Shown here: one piece after another, positions 37,800-46,900 of the stretch
Position numbering within the stretch: position 1 is the first letter of the stretch
Layout: every line of letters starts with the position of its first letter
NCBI RefSeq assembly: GCF_000382345.1
Contig: NZ_KB908098.1
Span: 31,946-95,945, forward strand
Length of the DNA stretch: 64,000 nucleotides
Source: Massilia niastensis DSM 21313
GTDB lineage: Bacteria > Pseudomonadota > Gammaproteobacteria > Burkholderiales > Burkholderiaceae_D
Reading direction: 5' to 3'
Position numbers and translations under genes: made by a program
The notes under the pieces: model-generated
The model's database searches: none
What the model was told of the DNA's origin: nothing
Seen by the model: the letters and a program-made list of their open reading frames with translations, nothing else

Positions 37800-40074
37800 T
37801 CCGCCAGTCGCGCCGAAGGCCGGCCGGCGCCGCTTCCTGCTCGGCGGCCTGATGGCCGGCAGCGCCCTGCTGGTCGGCTGGGGCTGCCAGCCGCCGCGCC
37901 AGCGCCTGCATGCATCCAGCCCGCTGCCGGTCGCGGACGGCGCCGTGGCCCTGAACGGCTGGGTCGCGATCGGGCCCGACGGCACGGTCTCGGTGGTGGT
38001 GCCGCGCAGCGAGATGGGGCAGGGCGTGCACACCGCGCTGCCGATGCTGGTGGCCGAGGAGCTCGACGTCGACCTGGCGGCGGTGCGCATCGCCGCCGCC
38101 CCGATCGACAAGATCTACGCCAACGTCAGCGTCATGCGCGAGAACCACCCCTTCCATCCGGACGATCCGGGCGCCCTGCGCCAGGGCGCGCAATGGATGC
38201 TGGCCAAGGTCGGGCGCGAGCTGGGCATCATGTTCACCGGCGGCTCCACCAGTGTCAAGGATGCCTGGCAGCCGATGCGCGAAGCGGGTGCGGTGGCGCG
38301 CGCCATGCTGGTCGACGCCGCCGCGCGGCAGTGGCGGGCGGACGCCGCCGGCCTGCGCACGGAAGGCGGCTTCGTGCTCCATCCCGACGGCAGGCGGCTC
38401 GGCTATGGCGCGCTGGCGGCGCCGGCCGCGCGCCTCGGCGCCGCGATCGAGGCGGGCACGGTGCGCCTGAAGGAGCCGCGCGAATTCCGCCTGATCGGGC
38501 GGCCCTTGGCGCGCCTGGACAGCCGCGCCAAGGTCGATGGCAGCGCGCGCTTCGGCATCGACGCGCGTCCCGCCGGCATGCTGTATGCGGCGCTCAGGAT
38601 GTCGCCCGTGGTGGGCGGCAAGGTGGCCGGCTTCGACGCGGCGCCGGCCAGGGCCATGCCGGGCGTGCTGGCGGTGGTCGACATCTCGCCCGCGCTGGGC
38701 GAGCGCCTGGGGGCCGGCGCCGGCGTGGCGGTGCTGGCCGCGAGCTGGTGGCAGGCGCGCCAGGCCGCAGCAAAGCTGGCGGTCACCTGGGACGAGGGCG
38801 AGCATGCGCGCCTGTCGAGCGAGAGCCTGTTCGACGACCTGGCGCTGGCGCTCGAAAGCGAGGACGGCCATGTCTACCACGAGACCGGGAGCCAGGACGT
38901 GCCCGGCGCGGCCCTGACGGTGCGCGCCGAATACCGCGCGCCTTTCCTGGCCCATGCGGCCCTGGAGCCGGTCAACTGCACCGCCCAGGTAGCAGGCGGC
39001 AAGGTGCGCCTGTGGGCCTCGACCCAGGTTCCCAGCATCGCGGTCGACGTGGCCGCGCGCGTGGCCGGCGTGGCGCGCGAACAGGTGGCGATCGAGGTCA
39101 TGCTGCTGGGCGGCGGCTTCGGGCGCCGGCTGGAAGCCGACATGGTGGCGCAGGCGGTCGCGGTGGCGGCGGCGGCGCAGGGACGGCCGGTGCAGCTGAT
39201 CTGGACGCGCGAGGACGACACCACCCACGACATGTACCGCCCGGCCGCGCTGGCGCGCTTCCGCGCCCACCTCGACGCCCAGGGTAATATCCTGGCCTGG
39301 GATAACAAATCGGCCAGCGGCGCGATCGGCCACCAGTACTTCCCGCGCAACCTCGGCCTGCCGGGCGTGGGGCCCGACAAGACCACGGCCGAGGGCGAGT
39401 ACGACCACCAGTATGCGATCGCCAACCAGCGCGTCGCCCACGTGACCGTGGACAGCCCGGTGCCGATCGGCTACTGGCGCTCGGTGGGGCATTCGCACAA
39501 TGCCTTCTTCAAGGAGAGCTTCATCGAGGAGCTGGCCCATGCGGCGCGCCAGGACAGCGTCGCTTTCCGGCGCGCCTTGCTGGAACAGCATCCGCGCGCG
39601 CTGGCGGTGCTGGACGCGGCGGTCGCGCGCGCCGGCCAGCCGGCGCAGGGCCGGGCGCACGGCGTGGCGCTGCACCGCTCGTTCGGCAGCACGGTGGCGC
39701 AGGTGGCGGAAGTCTCGGTGGAAGGCAGGGAGATCCGCGTGCACCGCGTGGTGTGCGCGATCGACTGCGGGATCGTTGTCAATCCGAACATCGTGGCTCA
39801 GCAGGTGGAGTCGGGGGTGCTGTTCGGCCTGTCGGCGGCGCTGGCCGGCGAGATCACCCTGCGCGACGGACGGGTGCAGCAATCGAACTTCGGCGACTAT
39901 CCGGTGCTGCGCATGGACCGCGCGCCCGAGGTGGAGACCATCGTGATGCCGAGCGCGGAGCACCCGGAAGGGGTGGGCGAACCGGCCACGCCGCCGATCG
40001 CGCCGGCGGTGGCGGCGGCGGTGTTCAAGCTGACCGGGCAGCGGTTGCGCAGCTTGCCGCTGCGGCTGGCATAA
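37756..40074 (+). CDS. IorB-like xanthine dehydrogenase-family molybdopterin subunit
   Basis: 772 residues with a Tat signal ('GRRRFLLGGLMAGSALLVGW'), so the folded cofactor protein is exported. 'VPRSEMGQGVHTALPMLVAEEL', 'MFTGGSTSVKDAW', 'LLGGGFGRRLEADMVAQAV' and 'GVGEPATPPIAPAVAAAVF' are typical of the large subunit of isoquinoline 1-oxidoreductase and aldehyde-oxidising relatives. The usual [2Fe-2S] partner (IorA) is missing beside it. Its start lies inside the preceding GGDEF-EAL gene, behind AAAGGGCAGG. The substrate is unknown. Confidence 0.88.
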   Translation: MSTLKLVQPPTRRSDPPVAPKAGRRRFLLGGLMAGSALLVGWGCQPPRQRLHASSPLPVADGAVALNGWVAIGPDGTVSVVVPRSEMGQGVHTALPMLVAEELDVDLAAVRIAAAPIDKIYANVSVMRENHPFHPDDPGALRQGAQWMLAKVGRELGIMFTGGSTSVKDAWQPMREAGAVARAMLVDAAARQWRADAAGLRTEGGFVLHPDGRRLGYGALAAPAARLGAAIEAGTVRLKEPREFRLIGRPLARLDSRAKVDGSARFGIDARPAGMLYAALRMSPVVGGKVAGFDAAPARAMPGVLAVVDISPALGERLGAGAGVAVLAASWWQARQAAAKLAVTWDEGEHARLSSESLFDDLALALESEDGHVYHETGSQDVPGAALTVRAEYRAPFLAHAALEPVNCTAQVAGGKVRLWASTQVPSIAVDVAARVAGVAREQVAIEVMLLGGGFGRRLEADMVAQAVAVAAAAQGRPVQLIWTREDDTTHDMYRPAALARFRAHLDAQGNILAWDNKSASGAIGHQYFPRNLGLPGVGPDKTTAEGEYDHQYAIANQRVAHVTVDSPVPIGYWRSVGHSHNAFFKESFIEELAHAARQDSVAFRRALLEQHPRALAVLDAAVARAGQPAQGRAHGVALHRSFGSTVAQVAEVSVEGREIRVHRVVCAIDCGIVVNPNIVAQQVESGVLFGLSAALAGEITLRDGRVQQSNFGDYPVLRMDRAPEVETIVMPSAEHPEGVGEPATPPIAPAVAAAVFKLTGQRLRSLPLRLA

Positions 40075-40100
40075 GGTGGGCAGCTTTGCTGCCCACCTTA
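40072..40100. terminator. Bidirectional hairpin containing both convergent stop codons
   Basis: TAAGGTGGGCAGC, TTT, GCTGCCCACCTTA: a perfect 13-bp-arm inverted repeat. Its first three bases are the TAA of the molybdoprotein gene and its last three are the TAA of the thioredoxin-like gene on the other strand. The structure serves both genes equally. There is no long T-run. Confidence 0.75.
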
Positions 40101-40523
40101 CGTATCTGACCCCAGCAGCGTGCGCAGGTTGCAGTCGCGCTGCCATCCGCGCCGCTCGTCGCTCGACTGCGCCAGGCGCGCCAGTTCCTCCGGACTCAGT
40201 TCGGCCTGCGCCTGCACCAGCCGGTCGGCCACGCCGCCATCCGGCACCATGGTGCCGAAAAACGCCACCGTGTCGCCGCGCTGCAGCAGCAGGGTAGGGA
40301 AGTTGTCGACATCGATGTCGCCGACCAGGTCGGCCTGGTCTTCGATGTCGATCCAGACGAAGTGCTTGTCCGGATGGCGCACGGCCAGCTGTTCGAAGGT
40401 GGCGCGGTAGGATGAGCAGGTGCCGCACCAGGCGGCGCACAGGCAGGCGACGGTCCAGGCGTCGCCGTTGACGGCGGCGACGACGGCATCGCGGGTGGTG
40501 GAATCGAGAGTCAGGCTACGCAT
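40098..40523 (-). CDS. Thioredoxin-like protein
   Basis: 141 residues with a thioredoxin fold and the redox motif in 'CLCAAWCGTCSSYRATFEQL' (WCGTC, near 35), followed by 'FVWIDIEDQADLVGDIDVDNFPTLLL', which includes the cis-Pro before TLLL. There is no signal peptide, so it is cytoplasmic. The tail after about 100 is helical and not part of standard thioredoxin. It is divergent from tsaB. Confidence 0.85.
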   Translation of the reverse strand: MRSLTLDSTTRDAVVAAVNGDAWTVACLCAAWCGTCSSYRATFEQLAVRHPDKHFVWIDIEDQADLVGDIDVDNFPTLLLQRGDTVAFFGTMVPDGGVADRLVQAQAELSPEELARLAQSSDERRGWQRDCNLRTLLGSDT

Positions 40524-40591
40524 GAGCGGAATTCTACCGCGTGTTGCACAATCGGGCTGGCATGGTTGCCGTCCGGCCGAGCGGGTAAAAT

Positions 40592-41305
40592 ATGGACATG
40601 CCTAACATCCTTGCTATTGAAACCTCGTCCGAACTGGCGTCGTGCGCGCTGCTGGCCGGCGACGACGTCCTTGTGCGCTCCTCCTCGGGCGTGCGCACCC
40701 ATTCGCAATCGATCCTGCCGATGGTGCAGGAACTGCTGCGCGAGGCCGGCATCGCGCTGGCGCAATGCGACGCGATCGCCTTCGGCGCCGGTCCCGGCTC
40801 CTTCACCGGCGTGCGTACCGCCTGCGGCGTGGCCCAGGGCATGGCCTATGGCGCCAGCCTGCCGGTGCTGCCGCTGGTGACCCTCGAAGCGATGGCCGAG
40901 GCCTGCCGCGCCCGCACCAATGCCACCGAGGTCCTGGCCGTGCTCGACGCGCGCATGGGCGAGGTGTATTGGGCCCAGTATCGTTATGACAATGGCTGGT
41001 GCGAAGTCGCCCCACCCGCGCTGTGCGCCCCGGGCGACGTGGCGCCGCTCCCCGCCGAGGGGCTGCAGGCCTGCGGCAATGGCTTCTCGGCCTATCCGGA
41101 AGCCTTCGCCGCCCAGCCCTTCGCCGCCGCGGCCCTGGCCGACATCGTGCCGCATGCGCGCGAGCTGGCGCTGCTGGGCATCAAAGCGCTGGCGGCCGGG
41201 CAGGGCGTGCCGGCCGCGCAGGCCCAGCCGCTCTATTTGCGCAACAAGGTGGCCTATACCAGCGCCGAGCGCCAGGCGATCAACGCCGCCAAGGCCGAGG
41301 CATGA
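40592..41305 (+). CDS. tsaB: tRNA threonylcarbamoyladenosine biosynthesis protein TsaB
   Basis: 237 residues, with 'ILAIETSSELASCALL' at the start and 'DAIAFGAGPGSFTGVRTACGVAQGMAYG' near 60, the TsaB signature. TsaB partners TsaD and TsaE to make the t6A37 base of ANN-decoding tRNAs. A second ATG lies at 40598. TAAAAT at 40586-40591 would place transcription start near 40598, so the mRNA may be leaderless. The stop overlaps the next start (ATGA). Confidence 0.92.
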   Translation: MDMPNILAIETSSELASCALLAGDDVLVRSSSGVRTHSQSILPMVQELLREAGIALAQCDAIAFGAGPGSFTGVRTACGVAQGMAYGASLPVLPLVTLEAMAEACRARTNATEVLAVLDARMGEVYWAQYRYDNGWCEVAPPALCAPGDVAPLPAEGLQACGNGFSAYPEAFAAQPFAAAALADIVPHARELALLGIKALAAGQGVPAAQAQPLYLRNKVAYTSAERQAINAAKAEA

Positions 41306-41772
41306 CGGGCATGCCGCACGACGCACTGCTGCGCTACGCGCCGATGACCGCGGCCGACGTGGACGAGGTGCTGGCGCTCGAGCAGAGCGTCTTTCCCTAT
41401 CCCTGGAGCCGCGCCAATTTCGTGGAATCGCTGGACAGCGGCTACGACGCCTGGTCGGTGCGCGACCCGGCGGGCAGCCTGGTCGGCTACTACCTGCTGA
41501 TGTACGCGGTCGACGAAGCCCACCTGCTGGACGTCGCGGTGGCGGGCGGGCGCCAGCGCCAGGGCCTGGGACGCCACCTGCTGGACCGGATCGCGGCGCG
41601 CGCCCGGAGCCACGGCATGGCCTCGATCCTGCTCGAGGTGCGGCCGTCGAACGAACGCGCGCTCGAGGTCTACCGCCGTTATGGCTATGCCGAGATCGGC
41701 CGGCGCAAGGCTTATTACCCGGCCGGTCCCGGCCGGCGCGAGGATGCCATCGTGATGAGGCTGGACCTATGA
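41302..41772 (+). CDS. rimI: Ribosomal protein S18-alanine N-acetyltransferase RimI
   Basis: 156 residues of the GNAT fold: 'PYPWSRANFVESLDSGYDAW', the acetyl-CoA loop 'LDVAVAGGRQRQGLGRHLLD', and 'LLEVRPSNERALEVYRRYGYAEIGRRKAYYP', which is characteristic of RimI. It follows tsaB as in many proteobacteria and overlaps genes on both sides by 4 bases, so tsaB-rimI-UDG is one operon. Confidence 0.92.
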   Translation: MTGMPHDALLRYAPMTAADVDEVLALEQSVFPYPWSRANFVESLDSGYDAWSVRDPAGSLVGYYLLMYAVDEAHLLDVAVAGGRQRQGLGRHLLDRIAARARSHGMASILLEVRPSNERALEVYRRYGYAEIGRRKAYYPAGPGRREDAIVMRLDL

Positions 41773-42665
41773 AGAAAACGAGCGAACGCGACGCCGTGTT
41801 CCTGGCCGAGATGGGCATCGGCCCGCTCTGGCAGCTGCGCGACGTCCCCACGGCGCTGGAAGCGGAAGAAGTGAGCGCCGAGCTGCAGGCGGCCGAGGCG
41901 CCGGCGGTGGCCGCACCGGCGCCCGCCGCGCCTGCACCGGCAGCGCCTGCGCCATCCGCCCCGGCCGCGCAGGTTCCGCCCACGCCCGCGCCGCCGGCCG
42001 CGGCGCCGCCGCGCGCACCCGCGCCCGCCGCCGCCGGGGACGCGGCCTGGGACGACACCACGCTGCCCGACGAGGCGCAGTCCGACATCGGGCGCCTGGA
42101 CTGGGCCGGCCTGCGGCTGGCGATCGCCAACTGCCGCGACTGCGGCTGCGGCGAAGGACGCAAGCCGGTCTACGGCGCCGGTCCGCGCCAGGCGCGCTGG
42201 CTGGTCGTGGCGGGCACCGCCAGCGCCGCCGACGAAAAGGCCGGGCAGCCGCTGACCGGCGACGCCGGCAAGCTGCTCGACAACATGCTGCACGCGGTCG
42301 GCCTGAGCCGCGAGCGCGACGCCTACGTGACGCCGCTGGTAAAGTGCCGTCCGGTCAACGCCAAGGGCGGCGAACGCGCGCCCACCGACGACGAGGTCGC
42401 GGCCTGCCGCCCCTTCCTGGAGCGCGAACTGGCCCTGTGCGGCGCATCGGCCGTGCTGACCGTGGGCCAGGTGGCCGCCAACGGCCTGCTGGGCCGTCCG
42501 CTGCAGGAACCGCTGGCCGGCAGCCGCGGCGCGGTGCACCAGCTGGGCGAGACGCCGCTGGTGGCGACCCTGCATCCGGGCGAACTGCTGCGGCGCGGCG
42601 CCGACAAGGCGCTCGCATGGCAGGACCTGTGCCGGGCGAGGGCGGCCGATGGCCGGTCCCGCTGA
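41769..42665 (+). CDS. Type 4 uracil-DNA glycosylase with long Ala/Pro linker
   Basis: 298 residues. After ~30 residues comes a low-complexity Ala/Pro stretch (about 45-92), and then the family 4 UDG core. The four Fe-S cysteines are visible as 'NCRDC' and 'VKCRP ... AACRPF'. The nucleotide-pocket region 'VAGTASAADEKAGQPLTGDAG' replaces the more usual GEAPGADED form, and 'VATLHPGELLRR' carries the late His. The changed pocket motif may alter activity, although such variants fused to a Pro-rich lead are common in Burkholderiales. It overlaps rimI and the DUF1853 gene. Confidence 0.87.
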   Translation: MKKTSERDAVFLAEMGIGPLWQLRDVPTALEAEEVSAELQAAEAPAVAAPAPAAPAPAAPAPSAPAAQVPPTPAPPAAAPPRAPAPAAAGDAAWDDTTLPDEAQSDIGRLDWAGLRLAIANCRDCGCGEGRKPVYGAGPRQARWLVVAGTASAADEKAGQPLTGDAGKLLDNMLHAVGLSRERDAYVTPLVKCRPVNAKGGERAPTDDEVAACRPFLERELALCGASAVLTVGQVAANGLLGRPLQEPLAGSRGAVHQLGETPLVATLHPGELLRRGADKALAWQDLCRARAADGRSR

Positions 42666-43602
42666 GAGCTACCAGGAATCCTTCCACCGCCGCTGGGGCC
42701 ACCTGCGGCGCGCCCGGGTCCGCGCCCTGGCCTGGCTGCTGGACGCCCCCGACCTGCTCGACATCCACGATCCGCAGTGGGCCGGGCGGGTGGCCGCGCT
42801 CGGTCCCGTCACGCCCGAGGTAGCCGACTGGCTGGCGCGCACCGACCACGATCCCGCGGCCCTCGACGCCGCCCTCGGCCCGCGCGTCTACACCCGGCTC
42901 GGGCTGTACGCCGAAAAGCTGATGGCCTTCTATTTCGAGCAGCAGGGCCGGCTGGTGGCGCATGGCCTGCAGGTGCGGGCCAGCCGCAACGACACCGTCG
43001 GCGAATTCGACTTCCTGCTCGACGCCGGCCCGGATGCGCTCGAGCACATCGAGTTCGCGACCAAGTTCTACCTGCTCGACGGCGAGGGCGGCCAGCGCTT
43101 CGACGCCCTGGTCGGTCCCAACCTGGCCGACAGCCTGGGGCTCAAGATGCGCAAGGTGTTCGAGCGCCAGCTCAGCCTGGGCCAGCATCCGGCGGCCCGG
43201 GACGTGCTGCCGCGCCCGGTGGTCCGGGCGCGCGCGCTGGTGAAGGGCTGGCTGTTCTATCCGTCCGGCAGCTGGCCGGCGATGCAGGGCATCACGGCCG
43301 GCCATTGCCGCGGCTTCTGGTGCGCGCTCGACGAGGTCGACTCCCTGGGGGGCGAGGAATTCCTGATCCTGCCGCGCCTGCAATGGCTGGCGCCGTTCCG
43401 CGCCGCCTCGGCCACCTGGATGCTGAGCCGCGCCGAGCTGGCCGCCGAGCTCGGTTTCCACTTCGAGAACTCGGCCACGCCGGTGCTGGTGTCGATGGTG
43501 CGCCGGCAGGGCGGCTGGATCGAGGAGGTCGAGCGCGGCTTCATCGTGCCCAACGACTGGCGCGAGCGCGCCGCCGCAGTGCGGATGGTGAAGTCCGTCT
43601 GA
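42649..43602 (+). CDS. DUF1853-family protein (PD-(D/E)xK-like fold)
   Basis: 317 residues. 'RLGLYAEKLMAFYFEQQGRLVAHGLQVR' and 'GEFDFLLDAGPDALEHIEFATKFYLL' show the Glu ... Asp ... ExK-like spacing (near 112-142) of nuclease-fold proteins in this family. 'RGFWCALDEVDSLGGEEFLILPRLQWLAP' lies in the second half. Function unknown. It starts 17 bases inside the UDG gene, the usual tail of the tsaB-rimI operon in this group. Confidence 0.85.
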   Translation: MAGPAESYQESFHRRWGHLRRARVRALAWLLDAPDLLDIHDPQWAGRVAALGPVTPEVADWLARTDHDPAALDAALGPRVYTRLGLYAEKLMAFYFEQQGRLVAHGLQVRASRNDTVGEFDFLLDAGPDALEHIEFATKFYLLDGEGGQRFDALVGPNLADSLGLKMRKVFERQLSLGQHPAARDVLPRPVVRARALVKGWLFYPSGSWPAMQGITAGHCRGFWCALDEVDSLGGEEFLILPRLQWLAPFRAASATWMLSRAELAAELGFHFENSATPVLVSMVRRQGGWIEEVERGFIVPNDWRERAAAVRMVKSV

Positions 43603-43608
43603 AGCTAC

Positions 43609-43636
43609 CCGGCTCTCCTGTTTGGGAGAGGCCGGC
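43609..43636 (+). terminator. Imperfect hairpin after the tsaB operon
   Basis: CCGGCTCTCC, TGTTT, GGGAGAGGCCGG: about 10 paired bases with one bulge, starting seven bases after the DUF1853 stop. There is no T-run, so it is a modest terminator candidate. Confidence 0.5.
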
Positions 43637-43749
43637 TGACCCCGGTGTGATATGCCGCCGGCGGGATGATATAAGAGTGGCTACGATCGTCATCCTGCCC
43701 TGACAGGAACCGCTACCGCCCGGCCGCGCTTTGGGAATGGAGGAGCAGC

Positions 43750-43944
43750 ATGAACAAGCTCAACGTGAAGGGAGAGCGCCTCATCGCTTTATTCCTTCTT
43801 GGTAACGTGCTTTTCAACTATCCGGTGCTCGCACTGTTCAACCGCACCGGCACGGTGTTCGGGATCCCGGTCCTGTACGCCTATGTGTTCGGCGCCTGGG
43901 CGCTGTTCATCGTGCTGCTGGCGCGCGTGGTGGACAAGCGCTAG
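43750..43944 (+). CDS. Small two-helix membrane protein beside the symporter fusion, 64 aa
   Basis: Two hydrophobic helices ('RLIALFLLGNVLFNYPVLALF' and 'YAYVFGAWALFIVLLARVV') joined by a short polar turn, with positive charge at both ends. GGAGGAG precedes the ATG. It ends 35 bases before the symporter-GGDEF-EAL gene. Short two-helix proteins often precede SLC5-type transporter genes as accessory subunits (family knowledge), so a complex with the fusion protein is likely but not shown. Confidence 0.8.
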   Translation: MNKLNVKGERLIALFLLGNVLFNYPVLALFNRTGTVFGIPVLYAYVFGAWALFIVLLARVVDKR

Positions 43945-43979
43945 CGCCGGCGCGCGGGAAACGCCGCACTGGGTGACCC

Positions 43980-46900
43980 ATGATCTCCGGCACGCTGCTC
44001 TCGCTGGTCGCGTTCGGCTACCTCCTGCTGCTGTTCGGGCTCGCCTACTATGGCGACAAGGCCGGGGCCAGCGGGCGCAGCATCATCGCCAATCCCTATG
44101 TCTATTCGCTGTCGCTGACGGTGTACCTGAGCGCCGGCTCCTTCTACGGCAGCGTCGGCCGGGCCGCCGACAGCGGCATCGGCTTCCTGCCGGTCTACCT
44201 GGGGCCGAGCATCATGGCGGCGCTGTGGTGGCTGGTGCTGCGCAAGATCATCCGCATCGCCAAGGACAACCACATCACCTCGCTGGCCGACTTCATTTCT
44301 TCGCGCTACGGCAAGAGCGGCCTGCTGGCCGGCCTGGTGGCCGCCATCGCGGTGATCGGCATGATGGGCTTCATCTCGCTCCAGCTCAAGGCGATGTCGA
44401 CCAGCTACAACATCCTGCTCAGCTATCCGGATATCCAGGCGGTCCTGCGGGCGGGGCCGGCGCCGGTCTGGTCCGACAGCGCCTTCTACATGGCGCTGAT
44501 CCTGGCCGCCTTCACCATCGTGTACGGCACCCGCCAGCTCGACGCCTCGGAGCGCCACGAAGGCATGGTCGCGGCGGTCGCGTTCGAAGCGCTGGTCAAG
44601 CTGGCCGCCTTCCTGGCCGTCGGCATGTTCGTCACCTTCGGGATGTACGACGGCTTCGGCGACATCTTCGCCAGGGCCGAGGCCTTGCCGAAGGCCAAGG
44701 CGGCATTCACGATCGGCGGCGACGGCACCAGCCTGGTCCGGGCCTGGTCCGGGCTGTTTTCCCTGGCCTTCATCGTGGCGGTGGGCAGTTTCTTTCTGCC
44801 GAGGCTGTTCCAGGTGGCGGTGGTGGAAAACGTCGACGAGTCCCACCTGAACAAGGCGGTCTGGCTGTTTCCGCTCTACCTGCTGCTGTTCACGATCTTC
44901 ATGCTGCCGATCGCGCTCGGCGGCCTGCTGCACTTCGCCGGGCAGCCGGTCAATCCGGACACCTTCGTGCTCACCCTGCCGCTGGCGCAGGGACAGACGG
45001 CGCTGGCGCTGCTGGTCTTCCTCGGCGGGGTCTCGGCCGGGACCGGCATGGTGGTGGTCGAGAGCATCGCGCTCTCGACCATGGTGTGCAACGACATCGT
45101 GATGCCGGTCCTGCTGCGCATCCAGCGCCTGAAGCTGGCCGAGCGCGCCGACCTGTCGCGGCTGCTGCTGGGGATCCGGCGCGTGCTCATCGTGGCCGGC
45201 CTCCTGATGGCCTACGCATTCTTCCGGCTGGCCTGGTCGTCCTATGCGCTGCTGTCGATCGGACTGATTTCGCTGGTGGCCGTGAGCCAGTTCGCGCCGG
45301 CCGTGCTGGGCGGCATCTACTGGAAGGGCGCGACCCGCACCGGCGCCCTGGCCGGGATCAGCGCCGGTTTCCTGGTCTGGGTCTACACCCAGATGCTGCC
45401 GGCCTTCGCGCGCTCGGGCTGGCTGCCCATGGGCCTGCTGGAACAGGGACCGTTCGGCATCGAACTGTTGCGGCCCCTGCAACTGTTCGGCCTGAGCGGG
45501 CTGGACGAGCTCTCGCACGGCATGCTGTGGAGCATGCTGGTGAATGCCGGCGCCTTCATCGGGGTCTCGGTGCTGACTGGCCAGACCGCGATCGAGAAAG
45601 TCCAGGCTGCGCTGTTCGTCGACGTCTTCAGGCAGCACAACCTCGATGCGCCGGAACAGGGTTGGCGCGCCAAGGGCTCGCTGTCCGACCTGGAGGCCAT
45701 GCTGTCGCGTTTCCTCGGCCAGCACCGCGCGGCGGCGATGCTCACCGACTACGCCCGGCAGCGCGGAGGGGAGTGGCCGGAGAAGGTCGATGCCGGGCTG
45801 GTCACCGTTGCCGAGTCGCAGCTGGCCGGCGTCCTCGGGGCCGCCTCGGCGCGCGCGATGATCGCCTCCGTGATCGAGAAGGAACCCCTGCGCGACAGCC
45901 TGACCGGCATGCCGAACCGGGCCTGGATGTGCGATTACCTGGACGAAGTGCTGCAGGAGATGGAAGTGAAGGATGGCTGTGGCGGCTTTGCGCTGCTGTT
46001 GCTGTCGCTGGACCGGTTCCGCGTCATCACCGACAGCCTGGGCGGCGCGGTGGGCGACCGCCTGCTCGTGAACGTGGCGAAGCGCCTCAACGACAGCCTG
46101 CGGCCGGGGGATGCGGCGGCGCGGATAGGCGGCGAGGAATTCGCGATCCTGCTCAAGGGGCCGGGCGATGCGGGCGAGGCGCAGCGCTTTGCCGAGCGCC
46201 TGCAGGCCGACATGGACAGCGGCTTCAGGCTCGAGGACCACGAGGTGTACACCACGGCCAGCATCGGGATCGTGCCGTGCACCGCGCCCTACGGGGACGC
46301 GCAGGACATGCTGCGCGACGCGGAAACGGCCAACCACCGCGCGGTCGCACGCGGCGGGGCCTCGATCGAGGTCTTCGATCCGCGCCTGCGCGACCGCGCG
46401 CTCGCCCTGTTCGACATGGAAACCATGCTGCGCCAGGCCGTGATCAAGGGCGACAGCTTCGAAGTGTTCTACCAGCCGATCGTGACCCTGGCGACCGGCC
46501 AGCTGGCCGGCTTCGAGGCGCTGGTACGCCTGCGGCGCACCGACGGTACCCTGGTGCCGCCGGCCGAATTCATTCCCTTGACCGAGGAGACCGGGTTGAT
46601 CGTGCCCATCGGCCACCTGGTGCTGGCCGAAGCCTGCCGCCAGATGCACGTCTGGAAATGCATGTTCCCGCAACATCCGTTCCTGCAGGTCAGCGTCAAC
46701 CTGGCGGGCCGCCAGTTCATGCAACCCCGGCTGGTGCAGGAAATCGAGCAGGTGCTGTCGGAGACCGGCCTGGACGCCGCAAGCCTGAAGCTCGAAGTCA
46801 CGGAAACCTTGATCATGGAACACGCCGAGGAAGCCGCCGCGGCGCTGTTCAAGCTGCGCGACAAGGGCATCAAGATCCTGATCGACGATTTCGGCACCGG

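Noticed and set aside
37588..40440. 950-codon minus-strand frame
   Set aside because: Antisense of the IorB-type gene; low-complexity product.
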